Below, piece after piece: positions 1 to 13,800 of a stretch of DNA of 64,000 bases. Origin of the DNA: Nageia nagi (Eukaryota; Pinophyta); the NCBI GenBank assembly GCA_050084985.1, contig JBITNC010000001.1:207204001-207268000 (forward strand), in the 5' to 3' direction. Under the pieces are notes generated by a model. The model had not been told where the DNA came from and made no database searches. It saw only the letters and a list, made by a program, of their open reading frames with translations. Position 1 is the first letter of the stretch. Every line of letters begins with the position of its first letter. Position numbers and translations under genes: made by a program.

Positions 1-2321
<2,321 letters not shown>

Positions 2322-2356
<35 letters not shown>
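2322..2356. repeat. (TA)n microsatellite
   Basis: A run of about 35 bases of alternating T and A. Confidence 0.95.
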
Positions 2357-2359
<3 letters not shown>

Positions 2360-2639
2360 TGGGAAATAATCATGATTTTCAAGGTCTATAATTGTGTATT
2401 TTACCCACTAATTATGCCAAAAGACTTAGAGTTTTTAGATATGACTATTAATGTATCTCAAGTATTTCAAAAATGGAGCCTAGTGAATTTCTTACCATGG
2501 TAAATAGCTTTGATGATACTACTAAAGATAATTTGAAGAATATGCTTTATTATGATAATAGAGGCACATAAAGTAAAGGATTTCCAACTAAGTTAAGGGA
2601 TTCAAATCCATTATGTGATGAGATCATAAATAAAAAAGC

Positions 2640-3450
2640 ACCCAAAATTCAAGTAGAATCGAAGTTTGATACATATTAAGATAAGAATACCCTATGGCTC
2701 TTGTCAAGGCTTTTGAGATGAGGTTTGAATTAAGATTTGGATCAAATGATAATTTAATGGATAAATATTTTCCAACTACTCTTCAAGGTGATGCTTTAAA
2801 TTGGTATCTCTTTGCTCCCTAATTCAATTAATACTTATGGATATATCATATATGAATTTTATATGCATTTCAAGCATCATATTCCTATAAAATTTATTAT
2901 TTGTGATTTGATATATACTAATTAAAAATCAAATTAATGATTAAAAGAGATTTTTAAGAGGTTTCAAAAGACTTGGAGAACCTTTTTCGAAAGCCCATGT
3001 GATTGCTATATTTTTTGGCAATATATTTTCTTAATTGAAGTTTATATATATGGATTATATGGATTTTTCTTGTAGTGATATTGTTCATAGATTGATTTAA
3101 AAAGATTAATGTATGATGGAAATGGGGAAATTGAAATATGATAGTCAATAAAGAGATCATAAGAATTCATATCTAATGAAAGAAGATAAACATGTATGAC
3201 TAGCTAAAGAAGACCATAAACCAAGTGGTGATGTTCCATGAGGTAATAAGTATTGTTTATAGAGAGGATTGACTGATCCAAGTTCAATACAAGAGTTAGG
3301 ATAGGATGATCCAAATCCATTTGGTGGTATACTAAAAATTTGTATTATCTTTATCATCAAGTTAAAGTGCATAGGACAAATGGTTGTGTTACATTGAGGA
3401 AAAATTTGTAAAAACTCATTGATAGTGGTAAAACAAGTTATGATATAAAT
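2640..3450 (+). pseudogene. gypsy-type gag fragment (capsid and zinc knuckle)
   Basis: Conceptual translation across several frames shows a retrotransposon gag capsid region near 2,700-2,815, including FPTTLQGDALNWY, which fits the LxGxAxxWY signature of plant gypsy gag. Near 2,945-3,000 follows IFKRFQKTWRTFFE, like the late capsid helices. At about 3,340-3,430 lies a nucleocapsid-like segment, YHQVKVHRTNGC, close to the C-x2-H-x4-H-x4-C knuckle of plant gypsy elements but with its first Cys apparently changed to Tyr. Many stops and frame changes mean it is dead. No LTR or pol sequence of the same element is visible, so this is a truncated relic. It lies outside element O, whose LTR starts at 4,810. 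Confidence 0.6.
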
Positions 3451-4809
3451 GATAATAAGGATTTTTATAAATCTAATAAAGATGATTTTTAACTCAATAG
3501 GTAATATACATGGAGATAAGTGAAAAAAGTGAATTAGTATCACAAAAATCAATTGCAAAATTTTTTGAGTATCCTAAGAAGTTGAAGTACAAGAAGAAAA
3601 TAAAAATAAGAATACAAAATAATAGAAAAAGAATAAAGTATGCAAAAAAAGAGATAAATTTATACAAGTTTCAATGATAGTTTTAGATTGTATGCAAAAA
3701 GGGTAAACCTATCACTCTTGTATTCAAGGATATTGATACTCTTCTCCAACTTGATCTTTGTAATTAATTTTATTATCCTTCTCTTGGGTGCTTGGGGTAA
3801 TAAGTAATAAATGAATCTCATCCCTTGGATACTTATGGTAATAATTACCATGATGATTCTCTGTTATGATGATCCTTCTAGTTTATTCTTCATGATGTTG
3901 ATACTTATACTTTGCTAGTTATGATAATCCTTATACTTTGATAATTATGTGATAATCCTATGATATGATGAGCTAACACATTTTTATGTGAGATATATAT
4001 GTGTATGAAAAATTATGTTATTTTATGATAAATGCAGGTAATTTTCTTTGTGATATTTCAAGTGATGTTGCTCCATTCCTAATTCCTAAAGGGTAAAATG
4101 CCACTATTTCATAAAAGTAAGATGTCTTTTAACAAGTAACTATAGGTAATATTTGGTTGTTCCTTATTCTTTAGATATTGATGAAATGATTGATAAAAAT
4201 AAATCTACTAATGGTAAGTACTCTTAAGTGGGACAACATGTTTGATATTTATATTTACATTATGAATGTTTAATCTTTTTTTTTTTGCATTATGAATATC
4301 TTTTATGTTTTTTTTAAGATAAACTTACAAAAAATTAATAAAAAATATTAGCGATGCTACTTGCTTTTGAGTAATGTTGCTCTATTGTTTAGGTGAAAAT
4401 TAATATTTTTTTATAAAATGTGCTCTTTTGTAATTTTAAGTAATGAAAAGGTCAATGATTCAACATTTTTCTTAAATATTTATTTCTCAATTTTTATTTT
4501 CCTCATTGCTTAAATGTTGATAATCTTACTATGGATTAAATGACAATTCATATCATGTTTTTATGACATATTTTCTCATATCATGTTTATCATATAAATG
4601 TATATCATATCTTGCTTATCACATATCACTTATCATGCATTCCTTTTCATATCTTGGTAAAATGATCTTATATGATGCTTATCATAAATGATGTTTATTA
4701 TATATTATCATTTGTTTAAAATATTTTTTGTATCATATTATCACTCTTATCATTTTATGCCTTAGTAATAAATGATCATTATTATAATTTGGTACCTTTG
4801 TAAGGAAGG
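3451..4809. other. AT-rich stretch with TATCAT-like low complexity
   Basis: Possible residue of the gag tail up to about 4,100, then low-complexity sequence. Around 4,540-4,770 short words such as TCATATCATGTTTATCA recur without a fixed period. No gene recognised. Confidence 0.5.
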
Positions 4810-5427
4810 TGTAGATAAGAAATAATGCACGATGCAATAAATATGATATTATTTCTCTACAACTCAAATACTAAAGTATACATATGAAATATACCAATTA
4901 TTACAATAATAAATAATGTATCTTATCAAATTTAGCATTCATAATCATAATCAAGACCTTTGCATAATCTCTATAAATATAATCATCACATGAATGACAT
5001 TGATGTCCCTAGCACTAGCAACCATCGATGTCATAAATAATTGAGAATCAAATGTGCAAATAAAGATATAATAAATATGCTGAAGGGATAATAATATATC
5101 TAGGAATAGATGGTTACACAAAATACTATTATTATATGATAGGTATGGATTATCTTATCTGATTGATGATGATCTACTCATATGTCAATCTTTGCATTGA
5201 TATTCTTTTATAGCCATGTCTGGATCTTCTCCCTATCTTGGTATCATCATATATTACATAGTTGATGATGCCCTTATGAGAATTTGACATCACTTACATT
5301 GTTTGGTGGTCCTATTACACTAAATATAATATCTTAGATGTATTTCAACCCCTTTTTTATAATAAATATCTCTTAATGCAATAAAAATGAATTATTAATA
5401 AATGAGAATTCATTTTTAAGCATCTAT
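4810..5427 (-). mobile_element. 3' LTR of outer gypsy element O
   Basis: The segment begins TGTAGATAAG on the plus strand and ends at a minus-strand start reading TAGATGCTTAAAAATG. It is similar over about 300 bases (4,815-5,115) to 51,615-51,918 in the same orientation, 46 kb away. Minus-strand integrase lies immediately to its right, as expected for a 3' LTR of a minus-strand element. Just outside the LTR start, the plus strand reads TTTTACCCCTC, whose complement is a plausible polypurine tract. About 618 bp long; the ends are a little uncertain. Confidence 0.7.
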
Positions 5428-6379
5428 CTTTTACCCCTCTTTTATGGTGTAATAAAATACATTGAGTTACATATCCAAAGAAGAATAGTAGAAGAAATTT
5501 TTTGAGAACTTAAAACTCTTTATTATACAACATGATATCTTTATGTAGAACCCTTCACTTCCCCCTTTTAGTTTGGTTTTTCCAAGAAAGCTCTTTTATT
5601 GGTGCAGCTAAGATAAAATACCATAACCATTTTCCCCTTGTTATACTTCAATATGGAATGAAATGTTTCTTTATCTTTGAATTCTAACATCTTAGTTTCC
5701 ATATCTAGATATAGAGAAGGATCATATGAGAATTTTGATTCTTTTGAGTTATAATGAATGATTCCAATGATATATCATATTTGCTTTCACAACATGGACA
5801 CTTTGAATTTTTCAAAAACAAATTTTGACCTATAGAGGGAAACTAGATTAGAAAATACCTTATGATAGAAGATTGCATTAAAAATATAGTAGATTTTGTG
5901 GATAGATAGTGAAATGTATTATCCATTAGGTATATTCCAATGTCAACATTATCATTTATTGTTGCATCATTGGTTTACATTTAAGTGAGTGAACTCTCAC
6001 TAATTATATCATTGGCCATCAAAAAGCAAGAATTTTATATCCCTAATCCAAAGATATTATGCTTTTAAGGTTGTAAGAATAACCATTTTGGATACATAAT
6101 AAGGTGCATAATCCATTGGGAATAAGCCAATGTCAACATATTTACTTATAGTTGCATTATTAGTTTACATTTAAGTGAGTGAACTCTCAATAGTCATATT
6201 GTTGGCCATTAGTGATCATGCATTTTATGTCCATGATTCAAAGATATTATGCTTGCCATTTTCTATATATAAAGTACATGATATTAGCAATGTGCAAGCA
6301 ATAAATATAGCATTAACATTATTTTATAATCAAAAATTGAACTTGAAATTCAAATAAAATGTAATGTACATGTACCTCA
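5428..6379 (-). other. Non-coding 3' region of element O
   Basis: Between O's integrase C-terminus and its 3' LTR I see no open frame. A diverged tandem duplication fills the middle (separate entry). The region is too short for an extra ORF like those of elements A and M. Confidence 0.55.
5927..6270. repeat. Diverged tandem duplication, period about 180 bp
   Basis: Two copies share long words, notably TTTACATTTAAGTGAGTGAA at about 5,973 and 6,165, plus CCAATGTCAACAT upstream and AAAGATATTATGCTT downstream of each. It lies in O's 3' non-coding region. Confidence 0.8.
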
Positions 6380-7623
6380 TTTAAATGCATCATGAATTTT
6401 TTTAGGTATGAATCCATGCACTTCATGCATAGAAAATTTTTAATATGGGTGGTATTGAAGGTTTTTTATTCTTTTTTTATATGCATTAAAAATAATCTAT
6501 ATGCACCTAATCCTATAGCTTCTACCACAACAAAAGATCCCAACCAATTTGGTTCAAACTTTCCTTTTACCTAATCATTTGTAGTAGTCTTGTTGATATT
6601 TGCTTTTAATACCAAATATCCTATTAGAATGCTTTTGGCTTAATTATTTTTTGAATGCTCTTTTTAACCTTGAATGATATGCTTTTTGCTTTTTAATAGC
6701 ATGAATTATTTTTTCAACATGATCTTCTATAATCTTGCTTTTCTAGTATCCTAATCTTGTATGTCTACTTGTAATGATATTCTTAAAGATGGAGTTTCAA
6801 GTTCTAATGGCACCACTACCTCATCACTATTAACTAAAGAGAATGGAGTTTCCCTTAATTTTTTTCACATGCTTATTTTTTATACCCGTAATGCATATGG
6901 TAACTTTTCATGCCAATCTCTTTTCTTTCTATCCCTTGTATTTGATAGTATGTTATTTATTAGTTTATTCAATGCCTCTACTTTTCCATCTCCTTGTGGT
7001 TAGTAAACTAAATAAAACTTTCTATCAATATGAAACTTTTTTTTAGAAAGCTTTCATATATTTGCCTTTAAATTTTATCCATTATCTATTATCAATTATT
7101 GTGGGATACCAAACCTTATGATGATGTTCTCAATCAATCACTTTATAATATTTTCTTGCATTACTAATTTCATTGAGATTGCCTCTACAAATTTTATCAT
7201 ATATTTTATTTTCATGATGATAAATTTATGCCCTCTTTATAATGTGGATTTATCAAACCTATTATGTCAATACCCCAAATTGCAAAGGGCCATGATGACA
7301 CTATTGAGTTGAGCTCTTGCATTGGTTATTTTTCAATATTAACATGTTTTTGACATTCTAAACAATTTCTAACATGATCCTTGAAATCTTCTTCCATGGT
7401 AGGCCAATAATATGATATTTGTAATAGCTTTGTATAAAATGCTTTTCCATAAACATTCCCCCCACATATGCCTTCATGTGGTTATTGTAATGATATTTCT
7501 ATTTCATGATGTGTTAAGTATATTAATAGGGATTGATCCATCAAATGATCTTCTATATAATATATATTTGATAATTACATACTTAAATGTTGTTCTCTTT
7601 AATATTAGCTTATCATTTATATT
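6380..7623 (-). pseudogene. Integrase of gypsy element O (3' part of pol)
   Basis: Read leftward on the minus strand, this starts with an integrase N-terminal region (YVIIKYILYRRSFDGS, then a degraded H-H motif and CLECQKH). The catalytic core follows, with SSWPFAIWGIDIIGL, FGIPQQLIIDN and a YQPQGDGKVEALNK-like glutamate segment. It ends with a C-terminal segment containing FEPNWLG. Several stops and frame changes show it is inactive. Its upstream pol half is at 25,161-27,785, on the far side of element A. The two halves meet at A's insertion point (7,623 and 25,161), which explains why the frame begins abruptly here. Integrase would insert new DNA copies into host chromatin. Confidence 0.85.
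7619..7623. repeat. Target-site duplication, left side of element A
   Basis: ATATT directly precedes the 5' LTR. ATATC directly follows the 3' LTR at 25,161-25,165. Four of five bases match, consistent with a 5-bp gypsy duplication with one later mutation. Confidence 0.65.
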
Positions 7624-8457
7624 TGTAGACACTTAAAAATGTCCCTCTTTAGCTAAGTAAACATTGAAATAATCATAACTCTTTATACAAGCCTCAAACA
7701 AGCTTGAAAACTCCATTATTGGATAGCTCTCATCGAACACATGCTAAACGAGTGGTCATATAACCCCCTTTCGATAAAATTTGACTATTAGGTAGTCATT
7801 TTTGATATTGTTAACCAGTCACTGACGTTCACCTTGAGTCATCGATGTTTTAAGCCAGTCATCGATGTTCGCATTATAAACACCGACGACTCTGTAATAG
7901 TCGAACAAAAAATCAAAAGGAAGCTGAAATGATTCATTTTTCCAAGATGATGTGGCTAGAGGGGGTCAGTTATGATCTACAGTGGCTTTTCACTTTCCCT
8001 TACCCGCATTGGAACATCTCACCTAAAAATCTATAAATGCAAGCTAATAGATCAATCTAAAGGCCCCAATTGAACCCAAGTTTGAAGTAGGGTAATGCTG
8101 CCAAAATCTTGTAAGCTCATACCTTTTATTATTTTATGCTAGTTTCAATTTAATACATTATCATACATAGATGCTTTGATGTTATTGTCTCTTGCATGTG
8201 TGTAGGATTTACAGGTTGTTCACATCAAGGAGAGAAGCAAGCAATTCCAAAAATAATGAAGATCTAACATCCTTATTTTGGCAATGGCATTTGTAAAAAG
8301 TCCCTTCTAAGGGCATATTGTAGTTTGAACTAAATATCAATATCAATTTGCAATAATAACATTTATATCTATTTCATATTATTTGAGGTTCAGTGAAGAT
8401 TGAAGACTAATTTTATTGTATGTTATTCTACATTCCAGCTCCATTTTCACTGCAACA
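7624..8457 (+). repeat. 5' LTR of element A
   Basis: Starts TGTAGACACTTAAAAATG and ends ACTGCAACA; 834 bp, matching 24,326-25,160 along its whole length. It holds a TATA-like box and three 20-bp-spaced copies of a GTCAYYGAYGTT-type motif at 7,816, 7,836 and 7,856, with one inverted copy near 7,879. Confidence 0.95.
8032..8038 (+). promoter_or_regulatory. TATA-like box of the 5' LTR of A
   Basis: TATAAAT in the context AATCTATAAATGC, kept in the 3' LTR at about 24,734. Its position roughly mid-LTR suits a U3/R boundary with transcription starting some 30 bp downstream. Start site inferred only. Confidence 0.55.
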
Positions 8458-8460
8458 TTC

Positions 8461-8478
8461 TGGCGCTAGAAGGAGGGC
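8461..8478 (+). promoter_or_regulatory. Primer-binding-site candidate of A
   Basis: TGGCGCTAGAAGGAGGG begins three bases after the 5' LTR and is GC-rich against its surroundings. It begins TGG, as a site complementary to a tRNA 3' CCA end should. I cannot name the tRNA with certainty. Confidence 0.6.
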
Positions 8479-8606
8479 CCTCTATTATTGATAGAGAGGT
8501 TTTGTGTTAAAATGATTTTACCTTTCTATTATCTGGTTTATTTGGATTTTTCTAAACACTAACTTCAAATTTTGAGTTCTGTGCTTTTGTGGAACTCTAT
8601 TGTAGA

Positions 8607-8706
8607 AACACCAGTGACTGTAATCGAATGCCAACGACTGTAACCGAATGCTGGTGACCCAAATTGAATGCCAACATTCTCTATCTAAACACCGATGACT
8701 TAGACT
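8607..8706. repeat. 20-bp-period motif array in the leader of A
   Basis: Five units start exactly 20 bp apart at 8,607, 8,627, 8,647, 8,667 and 8,687, each with a core like AACACCAGTGACTG, AATGCCAACGACTG or AATGCTGGTGACCC. The core is the reverse complement of the motif repeated in the LTR. A third array lies at 23,744-23,840. Confidence 0.8.
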
Positions 8707-8898
8707 CCAGGTTGTTTTTGTCTCTTTTGGCATATGTAAAAACAAAAATGTATAAAATAAATTTAAGGGTACTATTGAGTGTGATTTCTTTGCCTAGAAT
8801 GCATATAGGAATGGGTAGAAAAGGTTAAATGCATATCTCTTATTAATTTATTTTATGTAAAATGCTATGTATTTACTTGCATGTTTTGGGTGAAGGGT

Positions 8899-9154
8899 AC
8901 ATATACATTAATACTTCTTATCTTGTCTACTTATGCTCTCCCTTTGTGCTTTGTGTGATCTAAGGTGACCAGAATAGACTTGATAAGAAGGAGTAATTAA
9001 TTTTTCTTTTCTTTCATAATCACACTACATATACATTAATACTTTTTATTTTGTCTACTTATGCTCTCCCTTTGCGCTTTGTGTGATCTAAGGTGACTAG
9101 AATAGACTTGATAAGAAGGAGTAATTAATTTTTCTTTCCTTGCACATTCACACT
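8899..9154. repeat. 128-bp tandem duplication in the leader of A
   Basis: ACATATACATTAATACTT starts at 8,899 and again at 9,027, and the copies stay near-identical to about 9,150. Each unit carries one hairpin of the family described in the next entry. Confidence 0.9.
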
Positions 9155-9690
9155 ATCATTAATTGGTTTAATTTATCTTCACATAATGACCTCTTACTAG
9201 TAAGAGGAGGCAATTTACTACACATAATACTTCCACCATTGGAAGGAGTAAATGAATCACATTTAATTTGGAATGAACTTAAAGGAAATAAATCAGGTTT
9301 TTTGGTAGCATAAATCATATTAAAAGGTTAATTAATTGGATGGGTTTGAATACACTAAGTACTTTCACTTAACAAAGTATGCTCTCACTTTTGCACTTCA
9401 AGCGACCCTAAGTGATCAGAAATAAGTTAAGTGAAAGAGGTAAAATTTATTCACATTTTATTTTGAAATTTACTTCACATTAACACTCTTGAAGAGGTCT
9501 ACCCTTACCACTCCATTGGAGGTCAAAGGGAGGTGACCCTTGGAGGAGTAATTGAACCTCACTTAATTAATTTATCTATACTTAATGGCTTTTTACTAAG
9601 TCTTCTCTTACCACTCCATTGGGGGTCGATGAGATATGTGACTAGTAAAAAGAGGAAATTTATCACATATAAAACTTCCATAGCTGGAAG
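8914..9690 (+). other. Run of eight hairpin modules in the leader of A
   Basis: Inverted repeats follow one another: 8,914-8,990 (CTTCTTATC with GATAAGAAG), a degraded copy at 9,041-9,118, 9,190-9,207 (an 18-bp perfect palindrome), 9,230-9,245 (CTTCCA/TGGAAG), 9,362-9,437 (CTTTCACTTAA/TTAAGTGAAAG), 9,511-9,541 (CTCCATTGGAG then AAGGG/CCCTT), 9,589-9,652 (CTTTTTACTA/TAGTAAAAAG) and 9,675-9,690 (CTTCCA/TGGAAG). Most are followed by a GGAGTAAT-like or GAGGNAATTT-like tail. Loops are shared between members whose stems differ: 9,362-9,437 against 8,914-8,990, and 9,589-9,652 against the 9,500-9,540 region. The sequence shows the pairing; function as RNA or DNA structure is inference. Confidence 0.7.
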
Positions 9691-9699
9691 GAGTTAATG

Positions 9700-10359
9700 A
9701 ACATCATTAAGAAGTTGGATAACGAATCACATTATAGTTAAAAAGAATAACAAGGTTTATTAAGTTCAAAGTCCACTTAAAATAAACTTTGATTACATCA
9801 CATTAAGATAAGATAAGCAAATGGACATGAATGTTTGGGAGGGTAGTATGCATAAATGTATTTTGCTTATTTAAATTGCATTTCATAAGGCCTTAAAGGG
9901 ATAATTGAACATTAACAAGTTGGATGTCATTACCAACCATTAATTCTTACTTCTTTGTACCCATCGACATTACACACTTGAAGCCATAGAGCTAGTTACG
10001 CTTGGAGGTAATGACCAAGGTGAATCTCCTTTAGGTAGGAGTCAAAAAAGGAGACTCTTCTAGAACCAAGCCAAAAGCCATAGAAACTTGTGAACATTAC
10101 TTAGAATTACCCAACCTACCTTGTTTAACACTTGACTAGTCAAAACAAACTAGGAAAATTAAAAAGATAAAATAAATAGCTCATATCGTTCATTTAACTC
10201 AGACATTAAAAATATGTGAAAAAATTAAAGAAGATAACCACATCGTTAAAAGTAAGTTTGCATATAGGATGTTTGTGCATTAAATTGTTTTCTCAAAAAC
10301 ATAATATAAAAGATAAAAATAAAGTTTTCTTTTACGATGCTTGTTTATGATATCTAAAA
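9700..10359 (+). other. Remaining leader of A, no ORF
   Basis: Non-coding sequence up to the gag start. Short inverted repeats around 9,990-10,070 (CTTGG with CCAAG) may be further degraded hairpins. Nothing else recognised. Confidence 0.5.
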
Positions 10360-12540
10360 ATGGTTCAAACTAGAAGTATGATCGCTAAGAAAATGCGAGA
10401 ACACCCATTTGAAATACAAGAAATAGATTCAGATAATATGGATTTGATACAGTATCCGGTTAGGAGGCCACCTCCTTTAGATGAATCAAATTCATGGGTA
10501 GTTTGTTATGAAGGTAAAGATTTGGATTGGGGTTATGATCAATCTAGATTGCAAAGACAAAGTATAGAAGATCTTACTACCAAGGCTAGAATACAAGTGT
10601 TAGATGAAGAGTTAATTGAAATTCATCGTCGCCTAGCTAATCATAGGAATATTCCTAATACATCTTCTAGTTTACTGGGAGATGTTGCTAGGAGATGTTG
10701 TAAAACAAAATCAAAGATGCGATAACTTAGAAATAGATGAGAATAAATCTCAGGCCAAAACCATAGCAGTACCAGAGACTAAACCTTATAAAGTTAAATA
10801 TGATAGAGTCATTCGTCTATTAGCAGATGGTCGAAAGGTTAGTTTGTTAATTCGCAAAGAGGGATACCCTTTTTCTCATAAATCTCTTGAATTAGGAAAA
10901 AATGAAATATCAATACCTACGAGTAATTTATCTCAAAGAGCTCCTTCAATAAAGAAAATGGAGAAATCTTATTCCCCCAAGGGAGGATTACATAGAAGGA
11001 CATCTAAGTATGAAATAGAAGAGATACCTTCCTACAAAGAACTAAAAGAATGACAACTATATAAAACAAAAGTTGGTCAAAAATTCATAGAAATACATGC
11101 TGAGGATATTAAAAAGGCCATGAAGATGCAATCTCTTCTAAAGGAAGTTGAAGAGTTCATTAAAATTCAAGAACAAGAAGATAAAATAAAAGAAATGGAA
11201 GACAAACTTCTTAGAGATGAAAGGAGATTCATATAATAAGAACAAGCAAATAAAGAAAGAAGTGAATTCCTAGAATAAGAAAAGAAAATACGTCATAGAG
11301 AACATGAGATTCAACTTCATTTACAGGAATTACAACTTGAAGAATTAGAAAAGGAAAAAATTAAAAGGGAACAACATCTACATATGGAGAAAGAAAAATA
11401 AAGACAGTGGGAAGAATATCAAAAAATTAAGAATTTAAAACTGGAAACTCCTAAAGGAAGTCAAATACAAAGATATAGAGATCCTTACTTAGATAAACAA
11501 GAAGCGATGGATAGAGAGATAGCCATTTTACTACAAAAAGAAATGGATAAAGAACTAGAATTGCAAAAATTATATGACAAACAAAAGCAAGATTCCATTA
11601 AGAGTTGGGTGGAACAAACTCAAAATCAAATAAGACAACCTGATTACAAAGGAAAAGATTTATATAGAAGAAATATATCCCAAAAGCCTCCTAAAATCCC
11701 TATTCCATGACATCATTCACCTCCTAAAATATTACCTCCTCCATAATCTGAGGTTCCTTCTGACTATGAGTTTCACACTTCAAGATCAATTTCAGACAAG
11801 GATCCGAATACTCGAAGACATCATAGACACACTCACGGTCGTAGAACTGATAAAGAATTAGAAGACGTTATGAAGGACTTTATGAATTGAGAAATAAATA
11901 TTCAAGGGCTTAAAAAGTTAAATTATAAGAACATTTACAATGAGCCTATTCATCCAAGTGTTCCTAAAAATAAATTACCATATAGGTTCGAACTTCCTAA
12001 GATAGAATCATTCAAAGGAAGAGAGGATCCAAAAGAACATCTGAGAAAATTTACATTTTCTAGTTATCAGATAGCTAATGATGACTCATTAATGTTACGT
12101 ATATTTCCTATGACACTCACAGGCTAAGCTTTAGATTGGTATAATAACTTGCCTATGCATAGTTTATATACGTTCGAACAATTGGCTAATCAATTTCTTG
12201 AACACTTTAGAATCAATATCAAAGAAAAATCTTCAATTACTAATCTTACAAGATTACAACAATTTTCCGATGAAACTATACAAGATTACATCTCAAGATG
12301 GCAGGCTATACTCACTAGTATGCCTTATACAATACCCCAAGAAGAATTGGTTAAATTATTTAGTCAAAGTTGTCTAAGACCAATAGCTAGTGTTCTCCAA
12401 ATTCAACAACTTAAAACTTTTGAAGAAGCTATTGCTTAGGTAATAGTTATAGAAAGAGTTAAAATTCAAGATGGAGAATTAAAGCTTAAGAAGAAGGAAT
12501 ACAAAAAAGGTAATTAACATTAAAATGTTACTAAACTACC
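10360..12540 (+). pseudogene. gag of element A (matrix-like, coiled coil and capsid)
   Basis: The ATG at 10,360 begins MVQTRSMIAKK, a typical plant gypsy gag start. The first frame runs 121 codons to a 13-bp tandem duplication near 10,678-10,703, which shifts the frame. From 10,682 one frame then continues for over 6 kb through gag and pol, interrupted only by stops. Residues from about 11,100 to 11,660 form a Lys/Glu-rich coiled coil. The capsid domain starts near 11,976 (YRFELPKIESFKGRED), with the ALDWYNNLP signature at about 12,130 after a stop, and DYISRWQAI near 12,285. Gag would build the cytoplasmic particle that packages element RNA. Stops are at codons where Gln, Arg or Trp would be expected. 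Confidence 0.88.
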
Positions 12541-13258
12541 ACAAAGTAATCAAATAGCTATGACAGAGAATTCTGGTCAAGCTTCAAAAATCGAAGAAAA
12601 TGTTGGACCTAAGCCTAAAAGAAATTTTACCCCATTATCAGAACCATTATCTAAAATACTTAAAAAATTATGTGATAATGGTATGATTACATTACCTGAT
12701 ATAAAACCTGAAAATCTTGATGCCAAGGAGAAAAAATGGCATAGGGAGAATGAATTTTGTGCTTATCATAGAAAAAAAGGACATAAGACAAATAGATGTT
12801 GAACTTTACAGCATAAAATTCAAGACTTGATAGATAGTCAAAAAATAGATGTGGATAATCCTATTGTGCCTTTGAATCAAAATTTAGGGATATATCAAAA
12901 TCCCTTACCTTCACATCAGGCTAACAATGTGGTGATTATCCCAAACCAAATGAACTATACATGTAATGATAAGGATATGCCATTCATAGGGACTATAGAT
13001 GATTCAATACACATGATTGGTATAGCTACAAGAGCACAACAATATCAAGATAAATAGGATAACCCACAAAAAAATCAATCAATATCAAACCCAATTAATG
13101 TACAACCTATACCTCCTCCGTAACAACCTAAAGTTTCGATAAAAGGAGCTCTTCAATGACAATTAAAAATGTCTCTAGTTAAGATGACCTTATTTGAGTT
13201 ATTACAACAATCTAGGAGTTATAGGGAAGCTATGAATCAAATTCTATAAGAAATTCAA
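12541..13258 (+). pseudogene. Nucleocapsid region of element A gag
   Basis: In the same frame as the capsid. At 12,758-12,799 sits a zinc-knuckle variant, CAYHRKKGHKTNRC, spaced C-x2-H-x4-H-x4-C, which is the form usual in plant Tat-like gag; it would bind the packaged RNA. The next codon is TGA where this family normally has Trp. A Gln/Pro/Asn-rich linker follows to the protease, with stops at about 13,055, 13,122, 13,158 and 13,248. Confidence 0.8.
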
Positions 13259-13800
13259 GTGGATGTTAGTAACCCCGATAATTTTATTTCAATAGTTGAA
13301 AGTTTGAAGATATCTCAACAACCTAGTATCACCTTCTATGAACACGAAAAATTAAAAAATGATGGACAAGATGAACTTGATCCACATTTACATGTAATGG
13401 GTAAAGTAGATGGGAAATTGTTTAAAAGAATTCTGATAGATGAAGGTTCAACTATAAATATAATTTCAGAGGCTACATATAAAAATTTGAATTTATCAGA
13501 TTCACTTATCTTAGCTCCTTCTTTGCAAATTAGGGCATTTAATGATGCAGTGTGTTCAACTTTGGGATCAATAGTGCTTCCTATTACAGTAGGGGCTAAA
13601 ACCATTCAAACTTTATTACATATAATTGAAGGAAATATTATACAATACAATGTTCTTTTAGGACATCCATGGATTAGAGAAATGTAATGTGTTCCATCAA
13701 CTTACCATGGATGTTTAAAATACATCTACAAAGATAAAGTTCATTGTGTATTCAAAGATCCAGATCCTTATTCACATTGTAACTTAATTTTCGATCCAAA
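13259..13800 (+). pseudogene. Aspartic protease of element A
   Basis: An uninterrupted 142-codon stretch holds the retropepsin-like fold: LIDEGSTINIIS near 13,433 is the active-site segment, with Glu where family members usually have Gly or Asn after Asp. NVLLGHPWIREM near 13,650 is the conserved ILGRPW-type motif. After a stop at 13,686 the typical THGCLKY-like segment follows (YHGCLKYIYKDKVH). It would cleave the gag-pol polyprotein. Confidence 0.82.

Noticed and set aside
3157-3558. 133-codon minus-strand ORF
   Set aside because: It lies opposite the gag remnant and zinc-knuckle segment of the plus strand; composition is that of an antisense shadow and no domain is seen.
7118-7636. Hydrophobic plus-strand ORFs at 7,118-7,312 and 7,412-7,636
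   Set aside because: Complement of O's integrase core and N-terminal region on the minus strand.
13336-13605. Minus-strand ORF opposite the protease of A
   Set aside because: Shadow of the protease frame; no domain.
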